Positions 1 through 7,834 of a stretch of 64,000 bases of DNA are shown here, piece by piece (position 1 is the first letter of the stretch; each line of letters begins with the position of its first letter). The position numbers and the translations under genes are program-made. Where the stretch lies: contig NZ_JAGGQQ010000005.1 in NCBI RefSeq assembly GCF_018613195.1, forward strand, positions 401,593-465,592. Reading direction: 5' to 3'. The notes under the pieces are model-generated. The model did not search any database. It saw only the letters and a program-made list of their open reading frames with translations, and was not told the origin of the DNA. The stretch is from Bacillus sp. ISL-45 (GTDB taxonomy: Bacteria > Bacillota > Bacilli > Bacillales > Cytobacillaceae).

Positions 1-2
1 TT

Positions 3-227
3 GAACGGTTTACAAAAAAAAGCGGGATCTTTGATGAAAGAAGGAGACTCCAGACAAAAGAGTGGCTGAATGATATGATCATTGATCAGCTTCAGATGAA
101 TTTTTTTCAACATCCCTCCATTAAGAGTTTGCTTCCAAAAGTAGAAAACGAAGTTATTTCGGGAAACAGGCCAGTAGCTTCAGGTGTCGAGGAGTTATTT
201 AGAGCTTTTTTTGGAGATGAAAATTAG
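3..227 (+). CDS. meaB: MeaB-type GTPase, C-terminal fragment (methylmalonyl-CoA mutase chaperone)
   Basis: The reading frame is open from the window edge to a TAG at 225-227 and gives the last 74 residues of a protein cut by the left border. The fragment is charged and helical (KKSGIFDERRRLQTKEWLND near its start, ending in VEELFRAFFGDEN), which fits the C-terminal dimerisation arm of the MeaB/ArgK G3E GTPase family. These proteins load and protect the B12 cofactor of methylmalonyl-CoA mutase. No G motifs are visible because they lie upstream. The methylmalonyl-CoA epimerase and carboxylase beta subunit at 5.8-7.8 kb support the call. The family assignment rests on similarity recalled by eye and on context. 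Confidence 0.7.
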   Translation, partial: ERFTKKSGIFDERRRLQTKEWLNDMIIDQLQMNFFQHPSIKSLLPKVENEVISGNRPVASGVEELFRAFFGDEN

Positions 228-313
228 CTGTTGAGGTATCAATACTTGAATCCCTCTAGAAGGACAAACTGGTTTGTTTATTTTGAATTTAAAAATGAAT
301 GTATACAGCTTAG

Positions 314-446
314 TTGATTGGAGTGGAAGGCGCGAAGACTCCTGCGGGCTCAGCTGGACAGATGAGACCCCACAGGCGCCAACGGCGGCGAGGGGCTCAT
401 CGCCAGCCCCGCGGAAAGCGAAGCGCCTGGAACGGAAATCAACGGA
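314..446. repeat. Family A palindromic intergenic repeat, full copy
   Basis: A GC-rich island of about 130 bp lies in an otherwise AT-rich 547-bp gap between meaB and brxB. It starts with GTTGATTGGAGTGGAAGGCG and ends with CGCCTGGAACGGAAATCAAC. These are imperfect inverted termini sharing GTTGATT/AATCAAC, with further internal palindromic blocks. A 34-bp piece of the same end recurs at 38773-38806. I recall similar elements scattered through Bacillus-type genomes. Spurious ORFs cross the element, but none has a ribosome-binding site or recognisable product. Confidence 0.75.
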
Positions 447-463
447 CAATTATAACAAGCTAC

Positions 464-515
464 AAAAAGAGAGAGGGTGCCCATATGTTTAAAGATTTTG
501 GGAAACTCTCTTTTT
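464..515 (+). terminator. Probable intrinsic terminator of the meaB transcript
   Basis: AAAAAGAGAG at 464-473 pairs with CTCTCTTTTT at 506-515. An inner CCCA/TGGG helix (480-483 with 499-502) lies between them, and the U-run is part of the 3' arm. It lies downstream of meaB, beyond the family A repeat. Confidence 0.55.
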
Positions 516-591
516 CCACATTCGTATTCCAAGGCCATTTTCGGTATTACTCGTTATGTTCCATAATTCGAAAAGCATTACGTAATCAAGC

Positions 592-625
592 AAAAAAAAG
601 CGGACAACGGAATGTTCCGTTGTCC
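592..625 (-). terminator. Perfect 11-bp hairpin with A/T tract, oriented as a minus-strand terminator
   Basis: GGACAACGGAA (602-612) and TTCCGTTGTCC (615-625) are perfect inverted repeats with a 2-nt loop. Eight A residues precede them on the plus strand, so a U-tract would follow on the minus strand. No minus-strand gene needs it here; it could be a bidirectional stop or a transcript-end hairpin. Confidence 0.4.
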
Positions 626-774
626 TTCATCTAGGGAGTTTAGGGGTATGGATCTAGCTGTATTGTTACCTTTCCCGGAATTCCTGAAAGTTAAACATAC
701 TTTGAAAAATTAATTTTAATTGGTATCATGTATTTATGTACCAGTTATTTTTCAGCAGAGGAGATATCGAATCG

Positions 775-1212
775 ATGAGCATGGATTTCAATTTTTTTAT
801 GAATGATGTAGTCCGCCAGGCGCGCCAGGAAATCGTGGCAGCTGGATATACAGAATTAACCTCTAGTGAGGAAGTAGAACAAGCATTTGCTAAAGAAGGA
901 ACAACACTTGTCATGGTAAACTCAGTTTGCGGTTGCGCCGGAGGCATTGCCCGTCCTGCAGCAGCACATGCTGTTCATTATGATAAGCGCCCAGACAATC
1001 TTGTGACTGTTTTCGCCGGCCAGGATAAAGAGGCAACAGAAAAAGCACGAAGCTATTTTACGGGCTACCCGCCATCATCTCCATCTTTCGCATTGTTGAA
1101 GGATGGCAAGCTTTGCACAATGGTCGAACGCCACGAAATCGAAGGTCATGACCCAATGCAAGTAGTGAACAAACTGCAAAATGCATTCGAAGAATATTGC
1201 GAAGAAGTATAA
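775..1212 (+). CDS. brxB: BrxA/BrxB-family bacilliredoxin (YqiW-like)
   Basis: The product is 145 residues of the DUF1094 bacilliredoxin family. These are cytosolic thioredoxin-like proteins that remove bacillithiol from S-bacillithiolated proteins in low-GC Gram-positives. The CGC active-site motif is visible at residues 52-54 in [10 protein letters not shown], followed by the conserved [10 protein letters not shown] and EGHDPMQV segments; the length matches B. subtilis YqiW. I chose the ATG at 775 because AGAGGAG precedes it by about 11 nt and homologues start MSM. The frame also opens at 736, but that extension has no ribosome-binding site. It appears to be a single-gene unit ending at the terminator at 1219-1250. 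Confidence 0.9.
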   Translation: MSMDFNFFMNDVVRQARQEIVAAGYTELTSSEEVEQAFAKEGTTLVMVNSVCGCAGGIARPAAAHAVHYDKRPDNLVTVFAGQDKEATEKARSYFTGYPPSSPSFALLKDGKLCTMVERHEIEGHDPMQVVNKLQNAFEEYCEEV

Positions 1213-1218
1213 GTTTTT

Positions 1219-1250
1219 TAAGAACTCCGGTTTTGCCGGGGTTCTTTTTT
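1219..1250 (+). terminator. Intrinsic terminator of brxB
   Basis: AGAACTCCGG at 1221-1230 pairs with CCGGGGTTCT (one mismatch) around a TTTTG loop and is followed directly by a run of T. Confidence 0.85.
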
Positions 1251-1432
1251 TATTGGTAAAATCCATATAATTTATATTTAAAAATATTATTGCATATTTA
1301 TTAATATGTGTTAAAATACATTTTAGTTAATAAATATTAGTTGTTATGCAGAAAACTTTATGTTTAATAGCTGATATATTAATAAAGCTGTATAAAATTA
1401 CAGAATGAATATTATAGGGGGAAAACAAACAA

Positions 1433-2224
1433 ATGAAAAAAGTAATTTCAGTTTTTATGATGAGCGTGTTATTAATGGGAATTCTCGCTGCATGCGGGAC
1501 AAGCACTGAAAAAACATCTGGGGCCGGCGGAGAAGAAAAGAAAGTCCTTAAAATGGGGACTTCAGCTGACTATCCTCCGTTTGAATACGTGGAAACAGCT
1601 ACAAGTGATGAAATTATTGGTTTTGACGTAGATCTGGCAAATCTGATTGCAAGTGAGTTAGGGTATGAAGTGGAAATTAAGGATATGGATTTCAACGGTC
1701 TTATCGGTGCACTGCAGGCTGACCGCGTGGATTTTGTCATGGCAGGCATGACTCCAACTGCTGAACGTAAAGAAAACGTTGATTTCACTGATGTTTACTA
1801 TACAGCGAAACATATGATTGTTTCTGCGAAAGACAGCAACATCAAAGCAATCGAGGACCTAAAGGGAAAGACTGTTGGTGTCCAGCTTTCGTCCATCCAG
1901 GAAGAAGAAGCGGAAAAAATTTCAGAAACAGTTGAAATTAAGATTGAGAAACGAACAAGAATCCCTGAATTGGTGCAGGAAATTAAAGCTGGCCGTATTG
2001 ATGCAGCAATTATTGAAGATACAGTGGCAGAAGGATACTTCAAGAATAATCCTGATCTTGCTGGATTTACGATTGAGGATGGAAGCGAAGAAGAAGCCGG
2101 TTCAGCCATCGCGTTCCCTAAAGGAAGCAAGCTGACAGAGGAATTCAACAAGGTTCTGAAAGAAAAAATGGAAAACGGTGAAGTAGACAAATTAATCGTT
2201 AAATGGTTTGGCGGAGAAAAGTAA
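1433..2224 (+). CDS. artP: Arginine-type ABC transporter substrate-binding lipoprotein
   Basis: The protein has 263 residues. A lipoprotein signal peptide ends in LAAC, with the lipidated cysteine at residue 21, followed by a low-complexity linker and a family 3 periplasmic-binding fold beginning KMGTSADYPPFEYV. The DMDFNGLI, MAGMTPTAERKENVDF and FKGKTVGVQL-like blocks match B. subtilis ArtP (YqiX), the high-affinity arginine receptor. GGGGG lies 8-9 nt before the ATG. It heads the artP-artQ-artR cluster. The AT-rich upstream 180 bp probably hold the promoter; AhrC-type arginine control is known for the B. subtilis operon, but I could not identify a convincing ARG box. Specificity for arginine over other polar amino acids is inferred. 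Confidence 0.88.
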   Translation: MKKVISVFMMSVLLMGILAACGTSTEKTSGAGGEEKKVLKMGTSADYPPFEYVETATSDEIIGFDVDLANLIASELGYEVEIKDMDFNGLIGALQADRVDFVMAGMTPTAERKENVDFTDVYYTAKHMIVSAKDSNIKAIEDLKGKTVGVQLSSIQEEEAEKISETVEIKIEKRTRIPELVQEIKAGRIDAAIIEDTVAEGYFKNNPDLAGFTIEDGSEEEAGSAIAFPKGSKLTEEFNKVLKEKMENGEVDKLIVKWFGGEK

Positions 2225-2307
2225 GAATCAATACAGGCGTTCAGGATGCTAATGTCTTCCGGGCGCCTTTCTCCTTTATGAAATAGACAGAGAGGGCTGT
2301 TAAGAGT

Positions 2308-2967
2308 ATGGATCTTGATTTTACTGCCATCCTTCCTTCGTTGCCATATATCCTGAAGGGAATTGGCGTCACATTGAAAATAGTATTGGTAGCAGGGCTT
2401 CTGGGCTTTGCATTTGGAATCATCCTTGCAATCTTAAAAATTAGCAAATACAAAGCGCTCCATTGGTTCGCAGATGTTTATACATCCATCTTTCGCGGCA
2501 CACCGCTCATTTTGCAACTGATGATCATTTATTACGGAGCTCCGCAGATTATTGGCTTTGAGATTTCATCCTACACTGCCGCGGTGGCGTCTTTCTCTTT
2601 GAATTCGGCTGCATATATATCGGAAATCATTCGTGCTGGAATTTTAGCGGTGGATAAAGGACAGAAAGAAGCAGCGATGGCTCTTGGTGTTCCGGGTAAT
2701 CGTATGATGCGGGACATCATCCTGCCGCAGGCTTTAAAAAATATTCTGCCTGCATTGATGAATGAATTTATCACCCTGACGAAGGAATCGGCGATTGTAA
2801 CGGTTATTGCAGCAAATGATATTATGCGGAGAGCGTATATTGTTGGCGGGGAGCAGTATAGATTTTTTGAGCCGCTAATATTTGCCGGCCTGATTTATTA
2901 TCTCATGGTCATCTCCTTGACATTCATTGGCAAGCTAGTTGAAAGGAGAATGAGACAAAGTGATTAA
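2308..2967 (+). CDS. artQ: Arginine-type ABC transporter permease
   Basis: The product is a 219-residue integral membrane permease of the HisMQ/GlnP family with about five hydrophobic segments. The EAA coupling loop is visible in the region [20 protein letters not shown], where it contacts the ATPase. The ATG at 2308 follows AGAGGG by 11 nt. The gene ends 8 bp inside the GTG-started ATPase gene, a translational coupling typical of these operons. It is the membrane channel for the amino acid delivered by the upstream lipoprotein. Confidence 0.9.
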   Translation: MDLDFTAILPSLPYILKGIGVTLKIVLVAGLLGFAFGIILAILKISKYKALHWFADVYTSIFRGTPLILQLMIIYYGAPQIIGFEISSYTAAVASFSLNSAAYISEIIRAGILAVDKGQKEAAMALGVPGNRMMRDIILPQALKNILPALMNEFITLTKESAIVTVIAANDIMRRAYIVGGEQYRFFEPLIFAGLIYYLMVISLTFIGKLVERRMRQSD

Positions 2968-3682
2968 AGTACAAACCCTTCATAAATCATTTGGCAAGCT
3001 GGAAGTATTAAAAGGAATATCCACTACCATCGAAAACGGTGAAGTTGTGGCCATCATTGGGCCATCTGGTTCAGGGAAATCGACTTTCCTCCGCTGCCTA
3101 AACTTGCTTGAACAGCCGACAAGCGGCCAGATTTTGATTGGCTCAGAAGATATTACCGACAAGAAAACGAACATTATGAAAGTCCGTGAAAATGTCGGCA
3201 TGGTGTTTCAGCACTTTCACCTTTTCCCGCATATGACCGTGCTGCAAAACATTACGTATGCACCGATAAAGGTTAAAGGGACGGGCAAGGCTGAAGCTGA
3301 TAAACATGGACTGGAGCTTCTAAGAAAAGTAGGACTCTCGGAAAAGGCAAATGAATATCCGAACAGGCTGTCTGGAGGCCAAAAGCAGCGGGTCGCAATC
3401 GCCCGGGCCCTTGCAATGAACCCTGAAGTCATGTTGTTCGACGAACCAACCTCCGCATTGGATCCGGAAATGGTCAAAGAGGTGCTTGAGGTTATGAAGT
3501 CCCTCGCCCATACCGGAATGACTATGGCAATTGTGACCCATGAAATGGGCTTTGCCCGTGAAGTCGCCGATCGAGTACTTTTCCTCGATGGCGGAGTATT
3601 GGTCGAAGATGCCCCGCCAGCAGAATTCTTCAGCAGCCCGAAGAGCAGCAGGGCAAAAGAGTTTCTAGAAAAAATGCTGTAA
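2960..3682 (+). CDS. artR: Arginine-type ABC transporter ATP-binding protein
   Basis: The product is a 240-residue ABC ATPase of the polar amino acid uptake class. Walker A is GPSGSGKS near residue 35. The Q-loop [15 protein letters not shown], the signature LSGGQKQR, Walker B VMLFDEP and the switch histidine in [15 protein letters not shown] follow in order. Translation starts at GTG 2960 behind GAAAGGAG, overlapping artQ. A hairpin with a U-tract closes the operon at 3731-3766. Together with artP and artQ it forms a complete importer on the cytoplasmic membrane. Confidence 0.93.
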   Translation: MIKVQTLHKSFGKLEVLKGISTTIENGEVVAIIGPSGSGKSTFLRCLNLLEQPTSGQILIGSEDITDKKTNIMKVRENVGMVFQHFHLFPHMTVLQNITYAPIKVKGTGKAEADKHGLELLRKVGLSEKANEYPNRLSGGQKQRVAIARALAMNPEVMLFDEPTSALDPEMVKEVLEVMKSLAHTGMTMAIVTHEMGFAREVADRVLFLDGGVLVEDAPPAEFFSSPKSSRAKEFLEKML

Positions 3683-3730
3683 GACACTAGCCTCGCTTTT
3701 ATAATGGATGACGAATCTGATAAACTAATG

Positions 3731-3766
3731 GATGATCATATCAAAAATGGTATGGTCATCTTTTTA
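3731..3766 (+). terminator. Intrinsic terminator of the art operon
   Basis: GATGATCATATC at 3731-3742 pairs, with G-U pairs, with GGTATGGTCATC at 3749-3760, followed by TTTTTAT. Confidence 0.75.
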
Positions 3767-3858
3767 TTTGGTTGAGGTTTGTCTGAATAGATAGCCAAAG
3801 TCTTTCGTGTAGTATGCAGTGTTTGAACAGTATAAGTTTTTTGATAGGAGAATACATT

Positions 3859-4848
3859 GTGAAATTCAGAATTGGTTATCGGACTTTAAAAACAGCGCTA
3901 GGTACAGCGGTTTCCATCATCATTGCCCAGAACCTTGGCTTGGAGAATTATGTGTCTGCGGGGATCCTGACGATTCTTTGTATACAGGTGACAAAGAAGC
4001 GTTCACTCCAGGCTTCATGGCATCGGTTCCTGGCCTGTATTATTGCGATGGCATTCTCAGCGGTGTTTTTTGAGGGAATTGCTTACCATCCAATTGTCAT
4101 CGGGTTGTTACTGCTGTTTTTCATCCCGACCGTGGTCATGTTTAAAGCAAAGGAAGGCGTAGTCACAAGCAGTGTCATCATCATGCATATTTACTCTGCG
4201 GAAAAGTTTACTGGACAACTATTGTTAAACGAGCTTGGAATTATTACGATTGGAATAGGTGTGGCATTGATCATGAATTTGTATATGCCGAGTGTCGACA
4301 ACAAGCTGGAGGAATACCAAAGAGAAATTGAAGCCCAATTCAAGAAGATATTCAGCGAAATTACACTTTACCTTAGAAAGAATGATTCTAATTGGGATGG
4401 CCGGGAGCTGACCGAGACTGCGACGCTTATTGAAAAGGCAAAGGCACTTGCCATCCAGGACGTAGAAAATCATTTTTTAAGAGATGAAAATTTGTATTAT
4501 CAATATTTTAGAATCAGGGAAAAGCAATTTGAAATCATTGAAAGAGTTCTTCCTTCCATCACTTCAATTCCGCAGCATGTTGAACAGGCTAATATTGTTG
4601 CTGAGTTTGTCGAGTCGCTATCCAAAGGGATTCACCCTGGTAATACAGTTCTTATTTATCTGGAAAAATTGATGAGGATGAAAACGGAGTTTGAGAATAT
4701 GGAGCTTCCTAAAACAAGGGAAGAGTTCGAAGCGAGGGCCGCACTTCTCCATTTTGTTAATGAAATGGAACAATTCCTTTTGTTGAAACGGTCATTCAAA
4801 GGACTTAAGACAAGTGAGGATAAAAATGAAGCGGCCGTGACAAACTAA
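3859..4848 (+). CDS. yqjA: YqjA-like membrane protein, aromatic-acid-exporter / DUF939 family
   Basis: The product has 329 residues when started at GTG 3859, where AGGAG (3846-3850) stands 8 nt upstream and the sequence begins MKFRIGYRTLKTALGTA as in B. subtilis YqjA. The frame extends 15 codons further upstream without a ribosome-binding site. The N-terminal half has four to five hydrophobic segments up to about residue 150. The C-terminal half is a hydrophilic, helix-rich cytosolic domain. The domain layout is that of the FUSC/ArAE N-terminal family, suggesting efflux of small organic acids, but no substrate is known. The L,D-transpeptidase gene follows within 30 bp. Confidence 0.82.
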   Translation: MKFRIGYRTLKTALGTAVSIIIAQNLGLENYVSAGILTILCIQVTKKRSLQASWHRFLACIIAMAFSAVFFEGIAYHPIVIGLLLLFFIPTVVMFKAKEGVVTSSVIIMHIYSAEKFTGQLLLNELGIITIGIGVALIMNLYMPSVDNKLEEYQREIEAQFKKIFSEITLYLRKNDSNWDGRELTETATLIEKAKALAIQDVENHFLRDENLYYQYFRIREKQFEIIERVLPSITSIPQHVEQANIVAEFVESLSKGIHPGNTVLIYLEKLMRMKTEFENMELPKTREEFEARAALLHFVNEMEQFLLLKRSFKGLKTSEDKNEAAVTN

Positions 4849-4874
4849 CGGAAATAGACCACGGGGGGATTAAC

Positions 4875-5390
4875 ATGCCAGTGTTTATTTCTATGCTTCT
4901 AGCAGCATTCATATTTTCACCTATTTGGCCGCTTGGAACAAATCCGCTTCCTGGAGATCCATTTGTAATTGTGAATAAACAGACAAATGAAGTGGCACTG
5001 ATCAATGAGAACAGAGTCCAGACGGTGGTCAGCGCAGCAACTGGCAAATCAGATGAGCTGACACCCGAAGGTTTATTTACCGTCACTGTCAAAGCTCCTG
5101 ACCCTTATTACCGTAAAAAGGATATCCCGGGCGGTGACCCCAGCAATCCTCTTGGCAGCAGGTGGATTGGGTTCGATGCAGAGGATACGGATGGCCGAAC
5201 ATACGGAATCCATGGAACAAATGACCCCTCTAGTATCGGGAAAAAAATATCCCAGGGCTGCATCCGCCTTCAAAATGAGGCAGTCGAATCATTGTATGAA
5301 TACATACCATTAGGAACAAAGATTCTAGTAACTTCTACTTCTAAAGATTTTATAGAATTAGGTAAAGAATATGGAGCAATCATCGAATAA
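4875..5390 (+). CDS. yqjB: L,D-transpeptidase (YkuD domain), YqjB-like
   Basis: The product has 171 residues with an N-terminal hydrophobic signal/anchor up to about residue 20 and a YkuD catalytic domain. The active-site signature is seen as GIHGTN (His113) and SQGCIRL (Cys129). The usual SHGC is SQGC here, which places glutamine where most family members have histidine. These enzymes form 3-3 peptidoglycan cross-links outside the membrane. ATG 4875 follows ACGGGGGGAT. The gene sits directly behind yqjA as in B. subtilis, probably in one transcript, and ends at a strong hairpin shared with the opposing prli42 gene. Confidence 0.85.
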   Translation: MPVFISMLLAAFIFSPIWPLGTNPLPGDPFVIVNKQTNEVALINENRVQTVVSAATGKSDELTPEGLFTVTVKAPDPYYRKKDIPGGDPSNPLGSRWIGFDAEDTDGRTYGIHGTNDPSSIGKKISQGCIRLQNEAVESLYEYIPLGTKILVTSTSKDFIELGKEYGAIIE

Positions 5391-5418
5391 AAAGGGCTGT
5401 CAGATGACAGCCCTTTGA
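5391..5418. terminator. Bidirectional intrinsic terminator between yqjB and prli42
   Basis: AAAGGGCTGTCA and TGACAGCCCTTT are perfect 12-nt inverted repeats with a GA loop. T-rich sequence flanks the 3' side and A-rich coding sequence the 5' side, serving the two convergent genes. Confidence 0.8.
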
Positions 5419-5432
5419 TTTATTTATAGTTA

Positions 5433-5528
5433 TTATAGGAATGTTGATAATCCCATAAGAAGGGTTGAAGCAAGCATAGTAAAAAGCATGATGTAAACTA
5501 CGACCTTCCTGATATTTGGCTTACGCAT
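5433..5528 (-). CDS. prli42: Prli42-type stressosome membrane-anchor miniprotein (31 aa)
   Basis: A 31-codon gene starts at ATG 5526-5528 (reverse strand) behind GGAAGGGGGAT. It encodes a basic N-terminus (MRKPNIRKVVVY) followed by one transmembrane helix ending in MGLSTFL. This matches Prli42, a short, highly conserved membrane protein of Firmicutes that anchors the stressosome scaffold RsbR in Listeria. The longer frame to 5618 has no ribosome-binding site. It converges on the L,D-transpeptidase gene and is divergent from mce. The assignment comes from length, topology and the conserved (K/R)VVVxxML...G(L/I)S.FL pattern. Such small genes are often missed. Confidence 0.8.
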   Translation of the reverse strand: MRKPNIRKVVVYIMLFTMLASTLLMGLSTFL

Positions 5529-5793
5529 AAAAGAAATCCCCCTTCCAAAGCTTTCGCTATCTATCACTACTATTTTACAATCATCTGATGAATTCAACAA
5601 CCCTTTTAAGAGATGCATTTATACCAACCTTCGAGGGAATTTATGATAGTTTAGAAATATAATGACTTAATTATTATGTCAATGATAATTTCCCCATGAA
5701 CGGTATTGTTCGTTGAAATTAGAAGGAATTGTGACATTTTTGTCGAATATTAAAACAGTTAAATATATTTAAATAATATTTGGAGGGAATTAC

Positions 5794-6207
5794 ATGATTA
5801 AAAAGGTCGACCATATCGGCATTGCTGTCAAATCTATTGAGCATGCCCTCCCATTTTATACAGAGGTGCTGAAGCTACCATTGCTGGGAATCGAGGAAGT
5901 AGACAGTGAGAAGGTCAAAGTAGCTTTCCTGAAAGCGGGAGAAACGAAGCTTGAGCTCCTTGAACCTTTATCTGGAGAAAGCGCTATCGCTTCCTTTATC
6001 GAAAAACGTGGGGAAGGAATCCACCATGTTGCCCTGGGCGTAGATTCGATCCAGGAAAGAATCAATGATATGAAGGAAAATGGAATCAAAATGATTCAGG
6101 ATGTTCCTAAGAAAGGTGCAGGGGGAGCGTTAGTCGCATTCATGCATCCAAAATCGACAGGAAGCGTTTTATACGAACTTTGCGAGAAGAACGGGGAGGC
6201 TGAATAG
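5794..6207 (+). CDS. mce: Methylmalonyl-CoA epimerase
   Basis: The product has 137 residues of the vicinal-oxygen-chelate fold, made of two beta-alpha-beta-beta-beta modules. Metal ligands expected for the family are visible: His7 in VDHIGIAV, His77/78 in IHHVALGV and Glu128 in LYELCE. The enzyme interconverts R- and S-methylmalonyl-CoA between propionyl-CoA carboxylase and methylmalonyl-CoA mutase. ATG 5794 follows GGAGGGAAT. The carboxylase beta gene begins 2 bp after the stop. With meaB at the left edge this makes a propionyl-CoA route to or from succinyl-CoA. Confidence 0.9.
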   Translation: MIKKVDHIGIAVKSIEHALPFYTEVLKLPLLGIEEVDSEKVKVAFLKAGETKLELLEPLSGESAIASFIEKRGEGIHHVALGVDSIQERINDMKENGIKMIQDVPKKGAGGALVAFMHPKSTGSVLYELCEKNGEAE

Positions 6208-6209
6208 AA

Positions 6210-7760
6210 ATGCCAGACATCTATGAAAAAATCAATGAACTATACGATAAACGCAGGGAAATTGAACTGGGCGGCGGTGACGAACGGATCGAAAAGCAGC
6301 ATGAAAAAGGGAAGCTGACTGCTCGTGAACGAATTGATTTACTAGTTGATCCAGGGAGCTTTGTGGAGTTGAATCCATTCATCCAGCACCGGAGCACAGA
6401 CTTTGGACTTGAGAACCAGAAAGGCCCAGGAGATGGAGTTGTAACCGGATACGGGAAGGTGAACGGGAGGCCGATTTATTTGTTTTCACAGGATTTCACC
6501 GTATTTGGTGGAGCCTTAGGTGAAATGCATGCAAAGAAAATCGCCAATGTAATGGATCTGGCAGCTAAAAATGGTGCTCCATTCGTTGGGTTGAATGACT
6601 CTGGCGGAGCAAGGATCCAGGAGGGCGTTGTTTCACTTGATGGATACGGTCATATTTTTTACCGCAACTCCATTTATTCTGGAGTGATCCCGCAAATTTC
6701 CGTGATCATGGGTCCATGTGCCGGCGGGGCAGTATACTCTCCAGCTATTACGGATTTTGTTTTCATGGTCGAAAAAACGAGCCAGATGTTCATCACCGGA
6801 CCTAAAGTAATTGAAACGGTAACCGGCGAAAAAATTTCTGCAGAGGACCTTGGCGGTGCGATTGTACATAACACGATCAGTGGCAATGCTCATTTCCATG
6901 GCCAGTCTGAAGAAGAAACACTAGAGCAGGTCAGACTGCTGTTAAGCTATCTGCCGCAAAGCTATGAAGAAAAGCCGCCGAGGTTAGAGGCAGATGCTGA
7001 AGATGACTACAGGCCAGATTTAACGGATTCCATTCCATTCGATGCAATAAGGCCGTATGACGTGCGTAAAGTAATTGAGCAGGTAGTCGATGCCGGCTCA
7101 TTCCTGGAAATACAGAAGGATTTTGCCAAAAACATTGTCATTGGTCTGGCAAGAATTAAAGGGGAGGTCGTTGGCCTCGTCTGCAACCAGCCTAAGGTGA
7201 TGGCAGGCGGACTTGATATCGACTCTTCCGATAAGGCATCCCGTTTCATCAGATTCTGTGATTCTTTCAATATCCCCATCATCACTTTTGAAGATGTCAC
7301 CGGATTCTTCCCAGGTATCAAGCAGGAGCATGGCGGCATCATCCGCCATGGAGCAAAAATCCTTTATGCCTATTCGGAAGCAACCGTTCCTAAGCTCACC
7401 GTGATTTTGCGAAAAGCTTACGGTGGCGCATATGTGGCCCTGAACAGTAAATCGATCGGGGCGGATCTGGTGTTCGCATGGCCGAATGCTGAAATCGCTG
7501 TAATGGGTCCGCAGGGAGCTGCCAATATTATTTTTGCGAAAGAAATCAATAACAGTGACAATCCAGAAGAGACAAGGCAGCAGAAAATCGATGAGTATCG
7601 TGAAAAATTTGCGAATCCTTATGTCGCGGCAAGCCAGGGAATGGTGGATGATGTCATCGATCCGCGAGAAACACGAATCAAATTGATTCAGTCACTGGAA
7701 ATGCTCCGAACGAAAAAGGAAGACAGACCAGGCAAGAAGCACGGCAACATCCCGCTGTAG
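6210..7760 (+). CDS. yqjD: Acyl-CoA (propionyl-/methylmalonyl-type) carboxylase carboxyltransferase subunit, YqjD-like
   Basis: The product has 516 residues, the normal length of biotin-dependent carboxylase beta subunits or decarboxylase alpha subunits. It carries two crotonase-type halves. The acyl-CoA oxyanion motifs GGARIQEG and GPCAGGAVYSPA lie in the N half; carboxybiotin-side motifs such as HGAKILYAYSEATVPKLTVI and GGAYVAL lie in the C half. It transfers a carboxyl group between carboxybiotin and propionyl-CoA/methylmalonyl-CoA. No biotin carboxylase or BCCP gene is adjacent, so the partner must be encoded elsewhere. It is coupled tightly to mce (2-bp gap), which argues for a propionyl-CoA substrate. 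Confidence 0.88.
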   Translation: MPDIYEKINELYDKRREIELGGGDERIEKQHEKGKLTARERIDLLVDPGSFVELNPFIQHRSTDFGLENQKGPGDGVVTGYGKVNGRPIYLFSQDFTVFGGALGEMHAKKIANVMDLAAKNGAPFVGLNDSGGARIQEGVVSLDGYGHIFYRNSIYSGVIPQISVIMGPCAGGAVYSPAITDFVFMVEKTSQMFITGPKVIETVTGEKISAEDLGGAIVHNTISGNAHFHGQSEEETLEQVRLLLSYLPQSYEEKPPRLEADAEDDYRPDLTDSIPFDAIRPYDVRKVIEQVVDAGSFLEIQKDFAKNIVIGLARIKGEVVGLVCNQPKVMAGGLDIDSSDKASRFIRFCDSFNIPIITFEDVTGFFPGIKQEHGGIIRHGAKILYAYSEATVPKLTVILRKAYGGAYVALNSKSIGADLVFAWPNAEIAVMGPQGAANIIFAKEINNSDNPEETRQQKIDEYREKFANPYVAASQGMVDDVIDPRETRIKLIQSLEMLRTKKEDRPGKKHGNIPL

Positions 7761-7834
7761 GATTTTGTGTTTGGTGTTGAGATTCAATTAGCGTTATACT
7801 CTAGTAGTATATACATAATTGGAGGTCGGCTAGA

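Noticed and set aside
274-634. ORFs of 62-106 residues across the first intergenic gap
   Set aside because: They translate the family A repeat and flanking hairpins on both strands and have no start signals or conserved content.
1253-1432. AhrC/ARG box upstream of artP
   Set aside because: Only half-sites (for example around 1290 and 1400) were found; no sequence matched the 18-bp box well enough.
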